Source of the DNA: Vitis vinifera
Taxonomy: Eukaryota; Streptophyta; Magnoliopsida; Vitales; Vitaceae
Direction of reading: 5' to 3'
NCBI RefSeq assembly: GCF_030704535.1
Contig: NC_081812.1
Coordinates: forward strand, 17,927,501 to 17,991,500
Length of the DNA: 64,000 nucleotides
The notes beneath the pieces are model-generated. The model was not told the DNA's origin. It worked only from the letters and a program-made list of their open reading frames with translations, and searched no databases. Shown in pieces: positions 1 through 10,229 of the stretch (position 1 is the stretch's first letter; each line of letters starts with the position of its first letter). The position numbers were made by a program, and so were the translations under genes.

Positions 1-1402
1 TTAAATAAATTAATAAAATCATTAAAAACATTAAAAATTAAAATAAATTTTTGAAAACAATCAATAAATCAAACATTGTGTTCCCATTTTTAAATTTAAA
101 ATTTTCTTATTTTTAAATAAAATTCTGATTTTTAAATTTTAAATAAATTTTTTATTTCAAAGTAAATTTCAAATTCATTATTTTTAATTTTTATTTTTAT
201 AATTGTTGATGAGATGAATGATAATTAAAATTATTATTCTTGTTTATAATTTGATAGATTAGACAAAATTTATTATTTTAATTTTTAATTTTTTATTATA
301 ATCTTAATAATATATAAAATATATATTTATGACATTATCGGTTTGATTATGGTTCAATTGCAAGTCTAATTAATGAACTGTGAATCAGTAATTTTTTCGA
401 TTTAACGATTAGTCTAATCCTGAAAACATTGCTTTTTAGCTTAATATTAGTAAAAAAGTCATAAACTAATAAAACTATTGATTTAATATAAGAAATTTAT
501 AGAGATCTCTTATTAGTCCTTAAAAAGCCATAACAAATTTATTTGTTTCAACAAAAATAAAATGAATTAATTCATATTTTATTGGTTAGAAGATAAATCT
601 AACCATTTGTTACTTATCGAAAACAAATCATATAATTAATTACAAGTTGACATATGACAATCAAAAGATGTATAAAAAGTAATAAAATTTCATAAAAAAA
701 AAAAAGAAACTTTTGAAGACAATGACATTTTACGGTATTCATATAATTAAAAGATAATACTTAAATGATTAAAAATTATATCTTTTACCGAAAAATATGG
801 TAATTTTTATATAAATATATTAAACTTGGATTTTACATATTGAAGTTCTCATTTTACTTTTTCTTTTCTTCTTTTAAATGCGAATACACTCCGTTCACTC
901 TCAAAAGTCAAAAAATCAAATAAAAATACAATGATACATGTGGTTGATGCTAGAATGAAGTAGTGCAACAACTTGCTTCTATTATATTTTTTTGGAGCAG
1001 AGTTGCGGTGGAATTTTTGGGAAAATATCACATACACCAAACTTAGAATACTTTAAAGCATGGGATCATCTCGTGGGGAAAGCTATCCTATAAAAATGTC
1101 GCATTCAAAACAAAATACCCTATTTAGTAGAACTTGATATGAAGTGTGAAAGTTTCATCCACTTAACCTACCATATTTCAAAGCACGAGATCACCTTTCA
1201 GAGATCCTAATAATTATTTTGATTATACACACCCCTCTGACGGTGACAGTGACTTAAATTTCAAATCGGCCGCCGCTATCCACGCTGCCCATGCTTCAAA
1301 TTTCAAATTTAAAGTGGCGGGATGCTGCCCACGCTTCAAATTTAAAGTGGCAGGATGCTGCCACCGAATTTCAAATTTAAAGTGGCTGCCAAGGGCATGG
1401 GA
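1..1402. other. AT-rich intergenic DNA with duplicated-repeat remnants
   Basis: I see no gene here. The stretch at about 780-1060 resembles 24230-24480, and 1030-1240 resembles 16950-17010 plus 18280-18400, so it belongs to the segmentally duplicated flank shared by the SDR genes. The copy at 1066-1110 lacks the foldback element that interrupts the paralogous sequence at 17020. Short open frames here have no recognisable protein features. Confidence 0.6.
1290..1395. repeat. Short repeat units with TTCAAATTTAAAGTGGC core
   Basis: Three imperfect copies of a unit with the core TTCAAATTTAAAGTGGC, separated by GGATGCTGCC-type spacers, stand out as a GC-richer patch. The same block recurs at about 20266-20340. 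The Mutator-like element at 1403 is inserted at its right edge. Confidence 0.65.
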
Positions 1403-1549
1403 AGGATTTTTGATAATAGTACGGCAGTTTAAAAAAATAATTCCTAAATTACCATTATGAAAAAATTAATTCCAAATCTATTGTAATTTTTGTTAAGTAG
1501 GAGGGAGAACGTTATTTTTTTTTTTTTAAATCATCTCTTTGAAAAACGA

Positions 1550-1745
1550 TTTACATATAAAAAAATTATTTTTTGAAGATACGATTTGTAAAAGAAAAAA
1601 AATTGAAAGAAATCGTCTATTGAATAGACGATTTTCAAAAAAAAAAAAAAAAGGTTGGGAGAAGTCGTCTCTTAAAAAGACGATTTTCTTAAAAAAAAAA
1701 ACTAAATTATTTGGGAGAAATCGTCTTTTCAAGAGAAGGTTTTCC
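1550..1745. repeat. Cluster of TCGTCTCTTCAAGAGACGA-type palindromes, left side
   Basis: Several imperfect copies of a short palindrome around TCGTCTCTTCAAGAGACGA are separated by A/T runs. A matching cluster lies at 3078-3318 near the right end of the same element, and both recur in the sister element (6420-6590 and 7925-8160). Confidence 0.7.
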
Positions 1746-1788
1746 CTCAAAAAATAATAATTAATGATATATTTTTTACTAATATAAT

Positions 1789-1826
<38 letters not shown>

Positions 1827-3077
1827 TATAAAATTAATTAATTTTATTTATTAAATTTAATATATAAAAAATTATAATTATTGAGATATTTATCAATAAT
1901 AATATTTATAAAAATATAAATTAAGTTTAATACTTAGATATTGATTTTTTTTTATTTCTTCGATGATAGTTCATATGAACAAGATTATTGGTTTTTACAT
2001 TCATGATAATAGCTGATTTTTTTTTTAATTTTATTTTATCATGGTTGATACTTTATTAATTGTCGAGATATTTGTTAGTTTTTTAGTATTTATATAAATA
2101 ATATTATTGGATTTCTTATCATCATAATAAGTGATTTAGATTTTTTTAATATTAAAAACATTTGATGATTAAAAATTGACTTGGTGTTCATATTTATGAT
2201 GTTGTGTATTTGAATTTGAAGACTTTTATTTGGATATATAGTTTTTGAAAAAATGTTTTCTTAATTTTTATTTATTCTTTTTTATTTAATGGATTTTTTT
2301 GAAACCTATAACATTAAAAATTAAAAACAGATAAAAAAATTTTTATATAACAAAATATTTCCTCAATTTTTTCTTAATAAAAAATAGTTAATCATTTATA
2401 ATTTTAAGTGTATTAGATTATTTTTAAAGAAATATTTTATTATTTTTTCAAATTACTTTAGTTGTTTATCATTCATAATTTATAAATAAAATATTTTAAT
2501 ATACAAATGATTATTATTTCTTTTTAAATTGATTAGTACTTAAAAAATTACATCTCTTAATGCTGAAAATTTTATTGAAAATTAATTTATTTTTCTATAT
2601 TTTATTCCTTTTATAGTACTATTTTTAATTTTAAAATTTATATAATAAAATTAATTTAAAAATAAAAATAAAAATAAAAATATTTATTTTGTAAATAATT
2701 ATTTAATAAATTAATAACAAATTTACTTTTTATAAATGCATTTTTCACATAAAATTGATAATAAATTTTTAAAATTACAAAGCAAAAGAAAAAAAAATTA
2801 GATAAATATTATTTATCTTATAAATAAAAAACAATATCAAAGTAAATTAATTTTATTAGTTATAATTAATTGAATTAATTTAAAGAAAAAATTGAAGATT
2901 AAGAAGAAAATATTTTTTAAATCAATATCTAAATATTAAACATAATATATCAATAATCATAATTTTTTATATATTAAATTTAGTAAATAAAATTAATTAA
3001 TTTTATAATATATATTTATAATAATTATATTATTAAAAAAATTTATAGGGAATGAAAAAATGTTTTTTTTTTTGGGG

Positions 3078-3318
3078 GAGGAAATTGTCTCTTGAGAGAC
3101 GATTTCTCCCAAACAATTTTTTTTTTTTTTTTTGAAGGAGAAAATGGTATCTTGAAGAGACAGTTTCTCCCAACATTTAAAAAAAAAAAACAGAAATCGT
3201 CCCCTTCAAGAGACAATTTTAGTGTGTAAATTTAAAAAAAAGAAGTAATTTTAGAAATCGTATATTCAAAAGACGATTTCTTTAGTATATAAATCGTTTT
3301 CCGAATAGACGATTTTAA
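3078..3318. repeat. Cluster of TCGTCTCTTCAAGAGACGA-type palindromes, right side
   Basis: Four to five diverged hairpin units of the form ATCGTCTCTT-AAGAGACGAT are spaced by poly-T or poly-A runs just inside the right terminal inverted repeat of the Mutator-like element. They look like subterminal repeats rather than coding DNA. Confidence 0.7.
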
Positions 3319-3445
3319 AAGGAAATAATGTTCTCTTTCTTACTTGACAAAAACTACTGTAAATTTGGAATTATTTTTTCCACAACGGTAATTTATGAAT
3401 TATTTTTTTAAACTACCGTACTCTTATAAAAAATCTGGCATTCGA

Positions 3446-4129
3446 ATCCAAACAGGATGCTACGGTGGTTGCAACCTCATTTGTTAATATATGATAATAA
3501 TAATAAATATGTTAAAGTTCATTATTAGAAAATAAATAAATAAATTTTAATTATTTTATTTATTTAATTAATAAATATATAAATATATAAAAACTATCAT
3601 TATAATTTTCTTAATAAATATTTTTTAATATCATTTATATGATAATTAAATATTAAAAATATATAATTATTTATTTTACATTATTGGATGTATTTGAATT
3701 AAATAAATTATAGTTTAAATGTTCAATGTATCATCATTTATCTCATTAATCTTATTTTAAAAAATTACTATCGCTTCACTTTTAAAAAAATTTTATTTAT
3801 CATTTTAATTTTATTTAATTTTGAATGTTTTTATTTTAAAATATTTAAAATATAAATTTATTTTAAAATACTAAAATATTAAAAAAAATAATTAAGTTGT
3901 AATATTTTATATATTAAATTTAATTTGATTAGATAAATAATAAATTATTAATACCGATATATGGGACATGGACCGATGAATGGTACTTTATTACAAAAAA
4001 TTTCCATAAAACCTGGTTCGCAATGTGAATTTCAGAATTCTGAGTTGGTTACAACATGAAATATGAACATGAGAACGTTGACAAAACTAGGTTAATTTAT
4101 TAGGAAATAGAATTAAGAAGGGATTGATT
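3446..4129. other. AT-rich 3' flank of SDR gene 1
   Basis: No gene is visible. The sequence is homologous to 8286-8438 joined to 16167-16530, and to 20370-20850. At about 3960 it jumps straight to the sequence equivalent to 18660, so about 2.1 kb present downstream of gene 2, including a foldback element, is missing here. CTATC at 3594-3598 is the uninterrupted form of the site that holds the 7.7 kb composite at 8439. Confidence 0.7.
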
Positions 4130-5114
4130 TTAGTTTTGGGATGGATGGGTTGATGACGAGTGAGACTTGAGTACCATTCCCAAAGAGGGATTAGTAATGC
4201 TGTAACCGCCATCCACCACCAAGTTGATCCCGCTAACGTACTTGGAGTCATCGCTCCCCAGATACAAGGCTGCCTCTGCGATGTCTTCCGCCTCTAACGC
4301 CGCACCTTTTAGGTTGGCCGCAGAGGAAACTAACTCTTCAACCTTCCTCTTCTCCATTATTCCTACTCCTTTCTGTAACATGGGTGTTGGCACTCCGAAA
4401 GGAGATACACAATTCACTCTTAGCCCATATTGTCCCAACTCCACACATAAGTTGTTGGCAAGTCCCACCACAGCATGCTTCGATGCCACGTATGCATGTG
4501 AGATCTCCCCCGAAACAACTGAAGCCACACTTGACGTAAATATAATACATCCTGTCTTAGCTGGAATCATAACTCTAGCGGCATGCTTAGCGGCCAAGAA
4601 AGCCCCATACGCATTCACATCGAAAACCCGCTTAAAGTTTGTGTTATCAGAGAGTAAGATTTCTGAATCCACCTCGCCTGAGATGCCGGCGTTGCTGAAC
4701 ATGATGTCGAGTTTCCCATACTTGGATATGGCAGTGTCGACGGCGTTTTGGACGTCGGAGTCACATGTTACATCGCAGTGGTCATAGAAAACGGTTTCTT
4801 CTGGACCAATTTCTTTGCAAACGGAGCGCCCAAGTTGGTCTTGGACATCTGTAACTATGACCTTGGCACCATGTTTCACAAATAACTTGGCAGTGGAGGC
4901 GCCTATGCCACTGGCTCCGCCAGTTATTAGTGCCACCTTACCTGATAACCTGCAAAACAAAAGAAGCATTAATTAGTACATGAGAAACAACATCTCATAA
5001 AGATATTTAAGTAGTCTGGAGTACTGAATCTGTTAATAAAAGAAATGAAGATCACAAGCAAAAAGCCTAACAATCATCGGCTTACCTCTGGGTGAGGGGA
5101 ATGGCAGCATTCAT
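4130..5114 (-). CDS. SDR110C short-chain dehydrogenase/reductase, gene 1 (secoisolariciresinol dehydrogenase-like)
   Basis: Two exons on the minus strand encode about 282 residues: exon 1 is 5086-5114, exon 2 is 4130-4949, with a 136-bp GT-AG intron. Exon 1 reads MNAAIPLTQ, and the Arg codon is split by the intron. This start replaces the intron-derived start upstream of exon 2. The protein is a classical cytosolic SDR with cofactor motif TGGASGIG (19-26), acidic D44 after the second beta strand (NAD preference), NAG (96-98), and the tetrad N122, S150, Y163, K167. The family oxidises secondary alcohols of lignans, terpenoids or related metabolites; the substrate cannot be read from sequence. 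It differs from genes 2 and 3 at, for example, VTDVQD and GISGEVDSE. A TATA box lies 62 bp upstream of the ATG. The copy looks intact. Confidence 0.93.
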
Positions 5115-5175
5115 TTCTGCCGTGTGATGAAGAAGAGGAAAGATCTGGGGCAATTTCTTCTCAATGTTTTCTGTC

Positions 5176-5181
5176 TTTATA
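5176..5181 (-). promoter_or_regulatory. TATA box of SDR gene 1
   Basis: TATAAA on the minus strand in the context CCTATAAAGAC, 62 bp upstream of the chosen ATG. The same block precedes genes 3 and 5 and the truncated copy at 5343-5668, which supports the exon-1 start. Confidence 0.7.
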
Positions 5182-5342
5182 GGACAAAATTCTCAACAAT
5201 GTACGTCACAACTCCCAACTTGGTCATTTAAAAATAAAAGTTCTAAGCCCAAGACTGGGGCGGCTAAATTTCTTAACAATGGGCCGGTCGGGCCACGTTA
5301 GTCTTACAAATATATTCCAAGCATCTTATTCATTAAAAAAAG

Positions 5343-5668
5343 ATGTTTCACAAATAACTTGGCAGTGCAGGCGCCTATGCCACTGGCTCCACCAGTTATT
5401 AGGGCCACTTTCCCTGCTAACCTGCAATTCAAACAAAGGAAACATTTCATCTTTTACATATTTCCATGTGAAATGAATTAATTACATAAGAAATATCTCG
5501 TACCGATATTCTCAAAATTATCACATAATGATATGAAATGTATTTGTTTTAGAAGATTAAGTAGCCAGGAGTACCTGAATCTGTTAATCAAAAAATGAAG
5601 ATCATAAGCAAATTAAAAGCCTAACTATCATCGGCTTACCTCTGGGTGAGGGGAATGGCAGCACTCAT
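5343..5668 (-). pseudogene. Truncated SDR gene fragment (gene-2-like 5' end)
   Basis: Exon 1 (5640-5668, MSAAIPLTQ), a 218-bp intron and the first 79 bp of exon 2 (5343-5421) are nearly identical to gene 2. Exon 2 stops abruptly after the cofactor motif, at FVKH. From 5342 leftward the sequence becomes the upstream flank of gene 1, matching 29844-29910 upstream of gene 3. The join falls on a shared ATGT, so this is a microhomology or unequal-crossover deletion that removed the rest of a tandem gene copy. The remaining frame would read on into flank for a product of about 48 residues, without substrate or catalytic residues. Promoter and splice sites are preserved, so transcription is possible, but an enzyme is not. 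Confidence 0.88.
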
Positions 5669-5731
5669 TTCTGCTACGTGATGAAGAAGAGGGAAATGTC
5701 TGGGCTATCTCTACTCAATGTTGTCTATGCC

Positions 5732-5737
5732 TTTATA
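5732..5737 (-). promoter_or_regulatory. TATA box of the truncated SDR copy
   Basis: TATAAA on the minus strand, 64 bp upstream of the exon-1 ATG of the truncated copy, in the same context as the other family promoters. Gene 2 carries TACAAA at the equivalent position. Confidence 0.6.
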
Positions 5738-5819
5738 GGACAAAATTCTCGATATGGTAAGTCACAGTCAACTTCCAGGTTGGCCGTTTAAAAATAAAAA
5801 GTACTTTGTAGAAGCCCAT

Positions 5820-6278
5820 GTAAAAATAGGAACTCATAGTCATATAGATTAATCATACATGATTAAAGGATACTAACAATAGAAAATCACTATAAAGAAT
5901 ATACCTGTTTGAGCCATGATAAAAAAACGTGATTGATTGTTGTAACCAAGTCTTCCTCTCTATGATCTTGATAATAGCTATGGTGGCTCTATGGGAAAAT
6001 AGATAAACCCTTTTTTATCTAGATTAGAGAGGGGACTTAGCATAACTCAAATTGGATTCTCATTGGGCCCTCCCATAATGGGCTTTAATGAGACCCATAG
6101 CCTACACTTGCTACTCAACTGAGCTTCTACTCAAAAGATGCAAAACCCAATCCAAAATGTGATCACTAGTTAATTGGGCTTATTATAGAATAGATTATCC
6201 ATTAACCCGTTTTTGCAAATACAAATTATTCAATTAATGTTAGCCCGTTAAATTAAAGTGGCTGCCAAGGGCATTGGA
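5820..6278. other. Non-coding stretch between the truncated SDR copy and the second Mutator-like element
   Basis: Homology to the gene 2 upstream region ends at about 5820. What follows is moderately AT-rich sequence with short inverted pieces around GGGCCCTCCCATAATGGGC and no open frame of note. It is probably a repeat fragment of unknown class. Confidence 0.4.
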
Positions 6279-8276
6279 AGGATTTTTTATAATAGTACGG
6301 CAGTTTAAAAATATAATTCTTAAATTACCATTATGAAAAAATTAATTTCAAATCTATCATAATTTTTGTTAAGTAGGAATTTTTGTTAAGTAGGAGGGAT
6401 AACGTTATTTCCTTTTAAAATCGTCTCTTTGAAAAACGATTTACATATAAAAAAATTGTTTTTTGAAGATACAATTTGTAAAAGAAAAAAAATTGAAAGA
6501 AATCATCTCTTAAATAGACAATTTTTTCAAAAAAAAAAAAAAACTAAATTATTTGGGAGAAATCGTCTTTTCAAGAGACGATTTTCTCCAAAAAAATAAT
6601 AAATAATGATATTTTTTTAAATAATATAATTATTATATATATATATATATATATATTATAAAATTGATGAATTTTATTTATTAAATTTAATATATAAAAA
6701 ATTATAATTATTGAGATATTTATCAACAATAATATTTATAAAAATATAAATTAAGTTTAATACTTAGATATTAATTTTTTTTTATTTCTTCGTTGATGGT
6801 TCATATAAACAAGGTTATTGGATTTTGCATTCATGATAATAATTGATTTTTTTTTTATCAAGGTTGATACTTTATTAATTGTCGAGATATTTGTTAGTTT
6901 TTTAATATTTACATAAATAATATTATTGGTTTTCTTATCATCATGATAATAAGTGCTTTAGATTTTTTAATATTAAAAACATTTGATGATTAAAGATTGA
7001 CTTGGTGTTTATATTTATGATATTGTATATTTAAATTTGAAGGCTTTTATTTGGATATATAGTTTTTGAAAAAATGATTTCTTAATTTTTATTTGATGGA
7101 TTTTCTTGAAACCTATAACATTAAAAATTAAAAACAGATAAAAAATTTTATATAACAAAATATTTCCTCAATTTTTTCTTAATAAAAAATAGTTAATCAT
7201 TTCTAATTTTAAGTGTATTAAATTATTTTTAAAGAAATATTTTATTATTTTTTCAAATTACTTTAGTTGTTTACCATTTATAATTATTAAATAAAATATT
7301 TTAATATACAAATGATTATTATTTCTTTTTAAATTGATTAATACTTAAAAAATTATATCTCTTAATGCTGAAAATTTTATTGAAAATTAATTTATTGAAT
7401 AATAAATTAGTTTATTTTTCTATATTTTATTCCTTTTATAGTACAATTTTTAATTAAAGATTAATATTTTTAATTTTAAAATTTATATAATAAAATTAAT
7501 TTAAAAATTAAAATAAAAACAAAATTATTTATTTTTTAAATAATTATTTAATAAATTAATAACAAATTTATTTTTTATAAACTCATTTTTCACATAAAAT
7601 TGATAATAATTTTTTTAAATTACAAAACAAAAGAAAAAAAATATTAGATAAATATTATTTATTTTATAAATAAAAAACAATATCAAAGTAAATTAATTTT
7701 ATTAGTTATAATTAATTGAATTAATTTAAAGAAAAAATTGAAGATTAAGAAGAAAATATTTTTTAAATCAATATCTAAATATTAAACATAATATATCAAT
7801 AATCACAATTTTTTATATATTAAATTTAGTAAATAAAATTAATTAATTTTATAATATATATTTATAATAATTATATTATTAATTAAAAAAATTTATAGGG
7901 AATGAAAAAATGTTTTTTTTTTTTTGGCGGAAGAAATTGTCTCTTGAGAGACGATTTCTCCCAAACAATTTTTTTTTTTTTTTTTTGAAGGAGAAAATGG
8001 TATCTTGAAGAGACAGTTTCTCCCAACATTTTTTTTTTTTTAAAGAAATCGTCCCTTCAAGAAACGATTTTAGTGTGTAAATTTAAAAAAAAATAGAAAT
8101 CGTATATTCAAAAGACGATTTCTTTAGTATATAAATCGTTTTCGAAGAGACGATTTTAAAAGGAAATAACGTTCTCTTTTTTACTTGGCAAAAACTATCG
8201 TAAATTTGGAATTATTTTTTTCACAACGGTAGTTTAGGAATTATTTTTTTAAACTACCGTACTCTTATAAAAATCT
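6279..8276. mobile_element. Mutator-like non-autonomous element, copy 2
   Basis: Sister of the element at 1403-3436, with the same ends (AGGATTTTTTATAATAG and the inverse of CTCTTATAAAAATCT) and the same subterminal palindrome clusters. The flanking 9-mers GGCATTGGA (6270-6278) and GGCATTCGA (8277-8285) match at 8 of 9 positions. Both copies sit at the same point of a duplicated flank, so the pair most likely arose by segmental duplication after one insertion. No coding capacity is visible. Confidence 0.78.
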
Positions 8277-9399
8277 GGCATTCGAACAGAATGCTGCCAT
8301 GGTTGCCATTTGTTAATATATGATAATAATAATAAATATGTTAAAGTTCATTATTAGAAAATAAATAAATAAATTTTAATTATTTTATTTTAAATTTTAT
8401 TTATTTAATTAATAAATATATAAAATATAAAAACTATTTGTGGACCCCGCATTTCGGCTCATGCAAATCTTCCACTCGATGGCGAGCTTGATTTTAATTT
8501 TTGAAAAATGATTTTTATTGATTAAAAAAAATGACTTGAAGTCGCCGAAAAGATGGTTTGCGGAAAAACCGGATCGGGTTTGGGGTCAGGTTACTTATTG
8601 GGAAAGTACAGTAAAGACCGTAGCACCCCTCTAAGTCCCTAAAGTCGGGTTTCTACTAATAAAATGAAACTGATGTGGCAATTGATGCGTAAATCAATGA
8701 ATACCTAGAATGATCACATATTGTAAGTCAAAGCATATATGGATGAATGATGAGAGTGGGATGAGGTGCGTACCTGGGCAACGAACCACTATACGCTATC
8801 AAGACAGGAGATTAACGCACAATTAAGAAATAATCTCACGCATGTCATATAGTAGAATAAAGTAAATCAATCTCGTATGATAATCAGATCAATCAAACAA
8901 CCAATCACTCAATCAATCACGTATGTGGGGCCCCCACTAAAGCCCGATTTATTTTGAGTGAATAAATTTCGTAAATTCTATCGCTAAGAATCACGAAAAT
9001 AAATTCACACTTATTTTAAAACATCCTAAAAATCAAAGAAGATTTGAAAGTGGCTTGCCCGAAAGAAAATGATGGCCAAATTTGACTAAAAATGGGATTT
9101 TCATACCTAAAACCCTACAAGGACGAAAGATTTCTTTTAGATTTAAAACTATTTGAAAACCAAAGTTTGGAGAATTATTTGCAAAATGGGGTTTGAGAAA
9201 TCATTTTTTCAAAATCAAGGGATAAGGAAATGGGAGAATAAATAAATAAATAAATAAAAAGTGATATGCGGTCCAAAGTTGATCATGCAAAAGGTGGCCA
9301 TGCGTATCTGCCTTGGAGGTTTGATTAGATGCAAGCATCCCACTACAGTTACTGCATCTTGAAGACATGGCAAGTATCCAAAAATTTGAGAGGCTCCGC

Positions 9400-9985
9400 T
9401 CCTTAGCTTCCCTCAATCATTTCAATAATTTCCTCTTGTTTTGTACATTGTCAACAATGGTGATTCGTTCAGACTTTCCATCATCCACCACTACTTTTTC
9501 TAATGGCGCTGAAATTAATCCCCTTGGACGTCTTGGAGAACCAATGACAAGTGCCCAATACCTCCTTGGCAAAATTCTCTTCTTAGTGTCAATATTATTA
9601 TTTGATGCTCCAAATGTTTTCTCACGAAATATGGAATGCAGCATTGTAGCACTTGTTTGTGTCCTCCCCATGATTAAGATGCCACTACTATCCCTGTCCA
9701 GTCCGTGTGCTAGTCGAGGGGGGTTCTGAGCAGTCATATCTTAAATAAGTAGCAGCCAGTTCATCTAAAACTTCTTTTGATGCAAATGCCACCCTTAACA
9801 GGCAATCCCGAAGGTTTATTGACAACAATAATGGCTGGATCCTTATATAATTCAAGGCCATGGATAAAGTTTATTTCTTCATCCTTGCAATGGCACCCAT
9901 GTTTTTCCGAAGGCAACTCTTCAACTGTGATAGGAAGAAAAATTCGATCTCCTAAGTTCATCAAGTCCTTGGCTGACTCATGCAT
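9400..9985 (-). pseudogene. RluA-family RNA pseudouridine synthase fragment
   Basis: Reading on the minus strand, the piece first shows VVNKPSGLPV (within 9761-9970) and then, in another frame at about 9417-9715, the catalytic-loop region [15 protein letters not shown]. Both are hallmarks of RluA/RluD-type enzymes that isomerise uridine in rRNA or organelle RNA, and the Asp of LDRDSSG is the family's catalytic residue. The open frame is broken at least twice: a shift and stop after GGICIKR, and an extra C in a run of Cs before the catalytic motif. HRLDRD has become HGLDRD. The fragment lacks the S4-like N-terminus and the C-terminal part. It is a captured, decayed fragment. Confidence 0.82.
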
Positions 9986-10229
9986 GCAAAGAAATCTTGC
10001 CAATTTCAAAGTAGCCTCAAGTTCAAAGCTCAAGGGTGAAACCCTCTGAGCATTGTCTTACATAAAAGACTTTCTGTAATGCAAGATAACATTATTGTAC
10101 CGATATTTGACCTCCTCCTCCAAAATTGGATCCTTTTGGCCCATTCGGTCTATTAGTAGAGCACAAACACTGCCCTCCAGAGTTCCAGTATACCAGAAAT
10201 AAGTCCATGTCAACCGAGCAAGCTCTAAT
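9986..10229 (-). pseudogene. TRS120: TRS120 (TRAPPII subunit) fragment, second part
   Basis: Translated on the minus strand, this piece gives LEGSVCALLIDRMGQKDPILEEEVKYRY and then SFELEATLKLARFLC, which I recognise from plant TRS120/TRAPPC9 proteins, the TRAPPII tether subunit acting at the trans-Golgi and cell plate. It continues the piece at 14376-14782 across the CACTA insertion. It then joins directly, at about 9985, to the pseudouridine-synthase fragment, an artificial exon junction. It carries a frame change near 10030 and cannot encode a TRAPP subunit. Confidence 0.8.

Larger units (their letters stand above)
1403..3436. mobile_element. Mutator-like non-autonomous element, copy 1
   Basis: The two ends are long inverted repeats of about 140 bp: the left end from AGGATTTTTGATAATAG and the reverse complement of the right end, which ends CTCTTATAAAAAATCT. 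The flanking 9-mers GGCATGGGA (left) and GGCATTCGA (right) match at 7 of 9 positions, which fits the 9-bp target duplication of Mutator-like elements. The interior is AT-rich, has an (AT)n run at 1794-1821 and encodes nothing recognisable. Clusters of short palindromes lie inside each end. A sister copy occupies 6279-8276. Confidence 0.75.

Noticed and set aside
4224-4787. Long plus-strand open frame opposite SDR gene 1 (also 18925-19710, 28788-29540, 45137-45685, 49512-49757)
   Set aside because: These recur opposite every SDR copy because the coding bias of the real minus-strand gene keeps the complement open; no independent domain or promoter is seen.
4950-4969. Start codon just upstream of exon 2 in the SDR genes (products beginning MLLLFC or MKCFLC)
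   Set aside because: These codons lie in the intron after a perfect acceptor; a conserved exon 1 with GT donor lies upstream and restores the family N-terminus.
9201-9416. Fifth captured gene fragment next to the pseudouridine synthase piece
   Set aside because: The translated sequence is not recognisable in any frame and breaks repeatedly; it may be intron or LTR-type sequence.
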